A stretch of DNA of 55,926 bases from an uncultured Christensenella sp. GTDB taxonomy: Bacteria > Bacillota > Clostridia > Christensenellales > Pumilibacteraceae. The translations under genes were made by a program, and so were the position numbers. Positions within the stretch are counted from its first letter, which is position 1, and every line of letters begins with the position of its first letter. Below the pieces are notes generated by a model, which did not search any database, was not told the DNA's origin, and saw nothing but the letters and a program-made list of their open reading frames with translations. Shown here one piece after another: positions 51,128-55,926 of the stretch. The stretch is from assembly GCA_910577995.1 (NCBI GenBank), contig CAJTND010000006.1:1-55926 (forward strand). The letters run 5' to 3'.

Positions 51128-52327
51128 TCAAAACTCGCAGATGTCGTCGAAAAACTTTTTGTCGGTATCGCTGTACTGCAAATATTCGGTATTGCCGTTG
51201 CTATCGCGTTTTAGATAATACCGTGTGCGGAATTCGATACCCAACAGACCGCCATCGACCGCATACTTCATTCCGTCAACGTAAAACGCGTACTTGCCGA
51301 CGCGTTTTTTGCTGTCGCGCTCGGGATACGACGGGACTTCGCTTACCTCCGACATGATGCCGCTCGCAATATTGTAGCAAAGCAGCTGACCGTCATACCC
51401 GTCGTTGCCGACGTGAAAATACAATCTTTCGGCGTCCGCGAATCTTATCACAACGCCTTGATCGAACTGCGCGTCGCCGAACTCGTAGACAAGCTCTGCG
51501 TCCGCGCCGTTCAGCTTGTAAAGATAATGCCAGCGCCCGTATTTGCCGTCGAGCTTGCCCTGAAAATGAACGACGACATAGAGATTATTGTCGGTGTAGT
51601 GCATGTCGCCGTAATACAAATAATTATCGCTGTCGAGCGGCGCGAGCCATGACGACGCGCCCGTTTCGAGGTCTATGAAGTACGACCGCTGTTCATCCAA
51701 AAAATAAACTCCGTTATCGAAACGGTACATCTTTTGATCGTTGTAGCCGCCCGCGACACAGAAAACCGTCCCGTCCCTGTACCAAGTGAACCCGTCGCTG
51801 TCGATACGGTACACAGCATCGCCGAGCAATGTTCCGTAAAAATCGTCCGTGACGAATTGCCCGTCGAGCGTGAAAAGCGCGCCTATATTTTCGCTTCGGA
51901 CATACGCGTACGTATCCGAAAAGTATGTCTTGACTCCTTTTACGTCCGACGGGAAGGAATACTTTATTTCGCCCGTTTTCTCCTTATAGTCGTAACAGTA
52001 AACGTACGTCGCGTCCGCGGCGCGCAGCGAGTAGAATATCTCATGCGTGTCGACGGCGTAATTTATTTCGATGATCTCGTATTCGTCCGCGGCGAACTCC
52101 GAGCCGTTTATCTCGACGGCCGTCAGGATATCCGCATTTTCCGAGCCGTCGGTACGCGAGCGCGAATTGCCGTAGTACAGCCACAATCCGTCGGGCGCGA
52201 CGGGATCGGTCGGCGTGAACGGTCCGTCCGACTGCGGCTTCTCGCACGCCGTCATAGCGCACACCGACGCAAACACGCCGAGTGCGGCAAGCGCGCCGCA
52301 CGCCGCTTTTTTCAACGTTTTTATCAT
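51128..52327 (-). CDS. Lipoprotein with beta-propeller-like (DUF5050-like) repeats
   Basis: 399 residues from ATG 52327, with AAGGAGG 6 nt upstream; a longer in-frame start at 52348 overlaps that site. Lipoprotein signal MIKTLKKAACGALAALGVFASVCAMTAC with Cys28. The remaining sequence is a string of short Tyr/Asp-rich strand units (YCYDYKEKTGEI, VYRIDSDGFTWY, YLYYGDMHYTDNNLYV) like surface beta-propeller lipoproteins. Function unknown. It follows the signal-peptidase-like gene by 37 nt in the same direction. Confidence 0.8.
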   Translation of the reverse strand: MIKTLKKAACGALAALGVFASVCAMTACEKPQSDGPFTPTDPVAPDGLWLYYGNSRSRTDGSENADILTAVEINGSEFAADEYEIIEINYAVDTHEIFYSLRAADATYVYCYDYKEKTGEIKYSFPSDVKGVKTYFSDTYAYVRSENIGALFTLDGQFVTDDFYGTLLGDAVYRIDSDGFTWYRDGTVFCVAGGYNDQKMYRFDNGVYFLDEQRSYFIDLETGASSWLAPLDSDNYLYYGDMHYTDNNLYVVVHFQGKLDGKYGRWHYLYKLNGADAELVYEFGDAQFDQGVVIRFADAERLYFHVGNDGYDGQLLCYNIASGIMSEVSEVPSYPERDSKKRVGKYAFYVDGMKYAVDGGLLGIEFRTRYYLKRDSNGNTEYLQYSDTDKKFFDDICEF

Positions 52328-52364
52328 GTACGCCTCCTTGTAAGGCACAGCGTTCCGCGCCGCG

Positions 52365-54173
52365 TCATTTTATCTTATCCAGCAGCTTTCGGTCGGCAGA
52401 GATGCGTTTAAGCCGTTTTACGGCGTCGGCACGCGTCTTAGCGAGCTTTTGCTCGGTAAGATACCGCTCTTTTTCCGCACCGACGAGCAAGACCGCGAAT
52501 CCGTCCTGCTCGGCTTTTTTCATAGCCGCGGCGTCGCGCCTTGCGGCGAGCTTATCGGGCGGCGTGGGCTTTTTCGGCTTTGCGCCGTCGTCGAGCCCGC
52601 TCGCCTTTTTGTACTTGTCCACGAGCGCCTGCTCGTCGGCGGTCAGCGGAATGACGCTCCCCAAAAGCGTATTAAGTTCCTCGGTCTGTTTAAGCTCCTG
52701 CTTGTCCGCGGCGGCGCGGTACTCGGCGTATGCCGCCCTCGCGCTCGCGAGCACATCGTCGGCTTCGCCGTCGGGCGGAGCTAAGTCTTTGCACTGTTCG
52801 CTCTCGGCAGGTACTGCGCAGTCGGGCACGGGCGCAACTTTATCGGCAGGAGCAACGGTTGGCGAAGCTGTCGGAGCGGCGGAGGGCGCGTGCTCGGGCA
52901 ACGCCGCGGACGGCGTTTGGTGCGACGGCAACGCTTGCCTATCCCCGCCGCCGAGCGCGGCGGCGTCTGCCGCGGACGCGGGCGCGGACATCAGCGACGC
53001 GAGCATCTCGCCGCCCGGCACATAGCTGTTATGCGGCGACAGCATCTCCGCGCCGAACACATACGACGGTTGCGGCAGTTCGGGATAAACGACGTTCTTC
53101 TTGATAGGCTGACCCTCGAAAAATTCGGGATATTCGGGCATGCTCATTGCGCCGACCGTTTCTATATTCGGCGCGACGTCCGCCCTCAGTCTAACGCCCT
53201 GCTGACAAAGCACGATGCCGTCCGAGGTCTGTATGGGCGTGAGCATGATGCTCCTGCCGCCGGACAGTCCCGTCAGTATAAGCGTCTGCCCGTCCTCGGC
53301 TTGGCGCAACGTCGCTCCGTTACGCAGCGCGGCGGCAAGCGTCAGCGGCGTATCGGGCGCCGGCAAAGTGTCGAGCACCGCGGCGATCTCGGGCGTTTGC
53401 GGCAGCTCGATATTCTCCGCATCGATAAACGAGTGCAGGCGCTTTTCCGTTTCTTTCGCCTCCGAACGGTTGTTAGGCTTGACCGTTATCATATTCAGCA
53501 CGTCCATGACGGCTGTTATCTCGCGTATGTTATCGAACCGCAGATTGACGCCAGACAGCTCGCGCGCGCACTTGCCGAGCGCGTCGGCTTGCAGTTTGCG
53601 CCGCTCCTCGCTCAAACGGAGGAACGTCGTCAGTATATAAAAGACCACTATTCCGGCGAATAGCACGATCATGATGACCGCGCCCGGCGCGGAATTGAAA
53701 AATCCGAAGAAATAACCGAAGAATCCGCACTTTTTGCCCGTGTACACGCCGACTATCTGCTTGTACTCGAGAATGAGCGTTTCGCCCGTACCGTCGCCGA
53801 CCGCGGTAAACACCGCGTCGCTCTCCGTCCTGTCTACCGCAACGACGCGGAGCGTGTGTGTCGTTATGCCATGATCGTCGTCCGTTTCGAAAGTGATGAT
53901 GTCGCCGACCGATACGAACTGCGAGTTCGGCGGCTTGCGCACTATCAGCATACTGCCGTTGGGCACGGCGTCGCCCATTGCCGAGGTCGTAACGGCAACA
54001 AATTTATACGAACCGAAAGTCGGATAGTAATGCGGCACGAATATGCTCAACAGCGAATTTACGAGAAGTACTACAAAAATAAAGAACGCGACCATCAGCC
54101 CCCAAAACCCGAGGAGCTTTTTCTTACTCTTCTTTTTACGCTTGATAGCCGCTTTTCGTTCTGCCTCTGTCAC
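52365..54173 (-). CDS. S26B signal peptidase-like protein with a replaced catalytic serine and long C-terminal extension
   Basis: 602 residues, start GTG 54173. Residues 1-190 have the plan of SipW/archaeal-type signal peptidase: basic N-terminus, helix at about 22-46, the box-B region VTTSAMGDAVPNG, then GDIITFE, TTHTLRVVAVD with His106, VGDGTGE, VVGVY-like strand, and a second helix at about 164-186. The catalytic Ser of the SGSM box reads Ala65 (TSAM), confirmed by the codon GCA. Residues 190-340 are mixed, about 340-480 rich in Ala and Pro, and the C-terminus is charged and helical. Probably a catalytically inactive homologue, unless a neighbouring Ser substitutes. Its promoter is a perfect consensus (54195-54223). 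Confidence 0.75.
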   Translation of the reverse strand: MTEAERKAAIKRKKKSKKKLLGFWGLMVAFFIFVVLLVNSLLSIFVPHYYPTFGSYKFVAVTTSAMGDAVPNGSMLIVRKPPNSQFVSVGDIITFETDDDHGITTHTLRVVAVDRTESDAVFTAVGDGTGETLILEYKQIVGVYTGKKCGFFGYFFGFFNSAPGAVIMIVLFAGIVVFYILTTFLRLSEERRKLQADALGKCARELSGVNLRFDNIREITAVMDVLNMITVKPNNRSEAKETEKRLHSFIDAENIELPQTPEIAAVLDTLPAPDTPLTLAAALRNGATLRQAEDGQTLILTGLSGGRSIMLTPIQTSDGIVLCQQGVRLRADVAPNIETVGAMSMPEYPEFFEGQPIKKNVVYPELPQPSYVFGAEMLSPHNSYVPGGEMLASLMSAPASAADAAALGGGDRQALPSHQTPSAALPEHAPSAAPTASPTVAPADKVAPVPDCAVPAESEQCKDLAPPDGEADDVLASARAAYAEYRAAADKQELKQTEELNTLLGSVIPLTADEQALVDKYKKASGLDDGAKPKKPTPPDKLAARRDAAAMKKAEQDGFAVLLVGAEKERYLTEQKLAKTRADAVKRLKRISADRKLLDKIK

Positions 54174-54194
54174 TTGGTTCGCCTCTGTTTTTTA

Positions 54195-54223
54195 AGTATA
54201 GCACATACGGTGTACGCTGTCAA
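54195..54223 (-). promoter_or_regulatory. Promoter of the signal-peptidase-like gene
   Basis: TTGACA (54218-54223), 17 nt, TATACT (54195-54200) on the minus strand. Its -35 lies 4 bp from the -35 of the divergent plus-strand promoter. Confidence 0.85.
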
Positions 54224-54227
54224 GACC

Positions 54228-54257
54228 TTGACATTATCGCGCGCAATGTGTTAAAAT
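54228..54257 (+). promoter_or_regulatory. Promoter of the 52-residue ORF, leaderless layout
   Basis: TTGACA (54228-54233), 18 nt, TAAAAT (54252-54257), then 6 nt and ATG 54264. No Shine-Dalgarno is present. Confidence 0.6.
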
Positions 54258-54263
54258 TACGTC

Positions 54264-54422
54264 ATGACCGATTACGAGCTTATGCGGATATCCGAACAGT
54301 CCGACGAGGACGCGTTCGAGCAAGAGGACTTCGAGCAGCGCAAAAAGTCCGCAAAACAGGTATACGACGAGTACTACGACGACGTAAAGCAGCCGTCGCG
54401 ATATATCAAGGAAGATTGGTGA
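54264..54422 (+). CDS. Acidic 52-residue hypothetical protein
   Basis: Starts MTDYELMRISEQSDED and ends SRYIKEDW. Rich in Asp, Glu, Gln and Tyr, predicted helical, without membrane segment or known domain. Support comes from the promoter whose -10 box ends 6 nt upstream (leaderless layout) and from the following isochorismatase-family gene, which starts within about 12 nt of its stop and so may be coupled to it. It is too short for family assignment. Confidence 0.5.
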   Translation: MTDYELMRISEQSDEDAFEQEDFEQRKKSAKQVYDEYYDDVKQPSRYIKEDW

Positions 54423-54432
54423 GAAAGAGCTT

Positions 54433-54933
54433 TTGGTCGTTGTGGATATGCAAAACGATTTCGTGACGGGCGCGCTGAAAAACGCCGCCGCGCTCGAAAT
54501 AATCGACGGGATAAAAGCCGAGATACTCTCGGCGAAAAAACGCGGAGCGACCGTGGTATTCACGCGCGACACGCACGGCAATGATTACTTAAAAACACGC
54601 GAAGGCAGACTGCTGCCCGTCGCGCATTGTATAAAAGGCACGCACGGACACGAAATCATTGACGAGCTGAAACCGCTCGCCGAACACGTGATAGATAAAT
54701 GCGGTTTCGGCAGCGTCGCTCTCGCCGAATATGCCTCGCGCGAAAAATTCGACGCGGTCGATTTCGTCGGAGTCTGCACGGATATATGCGTCATATCCAA
54801 CGTATTTACCGTCAAAAGTTACCTGCCCGAAGCCGAGCTTACCGTCATATCCGACCTTTGCGCGGGCGTGACCGAGGAAAGCCACAATACAGCCCTCGCC
54901 GCAATGCGCGCCGCACAGATCAATATATTATAG
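54433..54933 (+). CDS. Isochorismatase-family cysteine hydrolase (nicotinamidase-like)
   Basis: 166 residues if TTG 54433 is the start (VVVDMQNDFVTG). The in-frame codons just upstream read GEKELL, as in homologues that begin a few residues earlier, so the true start may be a rare codon near 54415 or depend on coupling with the small ORF. Catalytic triad: Asp in VVVDMQND, Lys in VIDKCGFGS, and Cys in GVCTDICV. DTHGNDY and HCIKGTHGHEI match the metal/substrate region of nicotinamidases. Could hydrolyse nicotinamide in NAD salvage, but the substrate is not certain. Confidence 0.85.
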   Translation: MVVVDMQNDFVTGALKNAAALEIIDGIKAEILSAKKRGATVVFTRDTHGNDYLKTREGRLLPVAHCIKGTHGHEIIDELKPLAEHVIDKCGFGSVALAEYASREKFDAVDFVGVCTDICVISNVFTVKSYLPEAELTVISDLCAGVTEESHNTALAAMRAAQINIL

Positions 54934-54934
54934 T

Positions 54935-55342
54935 ATATCCCACAGACAGACATATCACTTGTCACTCTGAGCGTAAGCGAAGAGTCTCTTTCCAATTCGT
55001 ACGGAAACGCACATTACAGCAAGAGATACTTCGCGTTGCTCAGGATGACGAACGAGCTTTAACGCTTGTTATATCCCACAGACTGACATATCACTTGTCA
55101 CTCTGAGCGTAAGCGAAGAGTCTCTTTCCAATTCGTACGTAAACGTATAATACAGCAGGAGATCCTTCGCGTTGCTCGGAATGACAAACAAGCTTTACCG
55201 CTTGTTATATCCCACAGACTGACATATCACTTGTCACTCTGAGCCTAAGCGAAGAGTCTCTTCCCAATTCGTACGGAAACGTATAATACAGCAGGAGATC
55301 CTTCGCGTTGCTCAGGATGACAAACGAGCTTTAATGCTATTT
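54935..55342. repeat. Three tandem 136-bp repeats, each an imperfect inverted repeat
   Basis: Units at 54935-55070, 55071-55206 and 55207-55342 share ATATCCCACAGACTGACATA and most following bases. Each unit contains a left arm GTCACTCTGAGCGTAAGCGA (54961 in unit 1) and a right arm CGCGTTGCTCAGGATGAC that is its near complement, separated by about 30 bp. The arms resemble the GTCATTCTGAGCGAAGCGAA-type palindromic repeats scattered in many bacterial genomes. No ORF is supported across the array. It fills the space between the isochorismatase-family gene and the rRNA operon. Confidence 0.9.
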
Positions 55343-55389
55343 TGATGTTATGAGTTATGTACAGAAAAATATACTATAAAGTTTGTTTT

Positions 55390-55420
55390 GTCATTCTGAG
55401 CCTAAGCGAAGAGTCTCTTT
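55390..55420. repeat. Partial fourth copy (left arm only)
   Basis: GTCATTCTGAGCCTAAGCGA followed by AGAGTCTCTT matches the left arm of the 136-bp units; the right arm is missing. The surrounding stretch 55343-55494 holds no supported gene. Confidence 0.75.
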
Positions 55421-55494
55421 TCCTTTTTTCTCTCCGAGCGATCTATGCTCGCCGAAGAGTTCCTTTTCCGTTTACCACTCTTTTTTTGCAAATC

Positions 55495-55522
55495 AAAAGA
55501 CGCCGATAACTCGACGTCTTTT
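55495..55522 (-). terminator. rRNA operon terminator
   Basis: AAAAGACG/CGTCTTTT stem just downstream of the 5S gene on the minus strand, with TTTT in the 3' arm. Confidence 0.7.
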
Positions 55523-55529
55523 AATGAAA

Positions 55530-55645
55530 TGCGGCAGCTACCTACCCTCCCGGTCCGTTGCCGGACAGGTACTATCGGCTCCATAGGGCTTAACTTCTGT
55601 GTTCGGAATGTGAACAGGTGTGACCCCTACGACATGACCACCGCA
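55530..55645 (-). rRNA. 5S ribosomal RNA
   Basis: The minus strand reads TGCGGTGGTCATGTCG..., with the conserved CCGAACACAGAAGTTAAGCC-type core and a 3' end GGTAGCTGCCGCA pairing with the 5' end. About 116 nt. It is the last gene of the operon, after tRNA-Asn. Confidence 0.95.
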
Positions 55646-55646
55646 A

Positions 55647-55722
55647 TGGCTCCCCGGACAGGACTCGAACCTGTGACATTTCGGTTAACAGCCGAACGCT
55701 CTACCTGCTGAGCTACCGAGGA
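55647..55722 (-). tRNA. tRNA-Asn (anticodon GTT)
   Basis: Cloverleaf on the minus strand: acceptor TCCTCGG/CCGGGGA, D-arm AGCTCAGCAGGTAGAGC, anticodon stem TTCGG/CCGAA around CTGTTAA (anticodon GTT), T-arm CAGGTTCGAGTCCTG, and encoded CCA. It lies between 23S and 5S rRNA. Confidence 0.96.
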
Positions 55723-55886
55723 TTACGCTCTTACTGTCCAAACGCTTGTCGCGTTTTTCACAAGCTCTTTTTGCGGATCGTATATTGTTGTAATGTACTA
55801 TCCGTCGCCTGTCGAACAGTGACAACTGCACATAACTTTTGCGATTGGGTCTAATCTTGTAAATCGCCTTTATAGGCAATCGGTTA

Positions 55887-55926
55887 TGATCAAGCCCTCG
55901 ACTTATTTAGTATCGCTCACCTGAAT
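55887..55926 (-). rRNA. 23S ribosomal RNA, 3' end (partial)
   Basis: On the minus strand the window begins with GAGCGATACTAAATAAGTCG followed by AGGGCTTGATC, the typical 3' end of Bacillota 23S rRNA. The rest lies to the right. The exact 3' end is uncertain by a few nt. Confidence 0.8.

Noticed and set aside
54935..55342. CRISPR array
   Set aside because: The repeats are 136 bp, adjacent with no spacers, and contain internal palindromes; this is a tandem duplication of a REP-like unit.
55685..55879. 64-residue minus-strand frame between tRNA-Asn and 23S
   Set aside because: It overlaps the tRNA gene and lies in the rRNA operon spacer.

Overview
The window looks like the chromosome of an anaerobic Bacillota, most likely an uncultured Clostridia-type gut lineage. 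This is inferred from gene content: an FprA flavodiiron protein, a fused acyl-CoA dehydratase activase, an ntp-order V-type ATPase, the Sua5-YwlE-RpiB neighbourhood known from Bacillus, a preQ1-I riboswitch, a single-chain glycyl-tRNA synthetase, and consensus TTGACA-17-TATAAT promoters with AGGAGG-type ribosome binding sites. No species can be named from the sequence alone. Most genes are on the minus strand, and the right edge runs into an rRNA operon on that strand.

Layout. 1-8.5 kb: the start of a glycine-rich surface protein (cut by the left edge), FprA, an ECF-type sigma factor, a preQ1-riboswitch-controlled queuosine-precursor transporter coupled to a short-chain dehydrogenase, two tandem DUF11 proteins plus a cysteine-rich small protein, and a hydrolase/PadR pair with a visible operator. 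8.6-14.6 kb: tRNA-Leu, then on the plus strand the 1450-residue activase fusion and purA. 14.7-24 kb: a TIR-like protein coupled to a CAT-like acetyltransferase, mntP, an unusual CTP synthase next to an RnlA-like HEPN protein, and a large Ig-like surface protein. 24-33.7 kb: an ECF transporter S component, coaX and hom, a Cys-rich mini-protein, glyQS, gpsA, guaB and two envelope proteins. 33.8-44.3 kb: one long operon sua5-ywlE-rpiB-ntpFIKECGABD. 44.4-54.9 kb: pgk, a MATE exporter, cardiolipin synthase, a signal-peptidase-like protein, a lipoprotein, a 52-residue ORF and an isochorismatase-family protein. 54.9-55.9 kb: three 136-bp tandem repeats, then 5S rRNA, tRNA-Asn and the 3' end of 23S rRNA.

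How the genes work together. Nucleotide synthesis is spread over purA, guaB and pyrG. Pantothenate uptake and phosphorylation appear linked (S component and coaX). Translation-related functions include tRNA modification (Sua5, queuosine uptake), GlyRS, two tRNA genes and rRNA.

The most notable observations are four proteins whose catalytic residues appear replaced or degenerate, or that lack an expected partner: a CTP synthase lacking the glutaminase Cys and His; a signal peptidase homologue with Ala at the catalytic Ser; an apparently metal-ligand-poor TIM-barrel protein; and an orphan RnlA-like HEPN protein immediately upstream of the abnormal pyrG. A CAT-like acetyltransferase/TIR-like NADase-family pair with no known precedent to me is a candidate defence or signalling module. 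Several genes also have a -10 box only 6-7 nt before the start codon and no Shine-Dalgarno, suggesting leaderless mRNAs.
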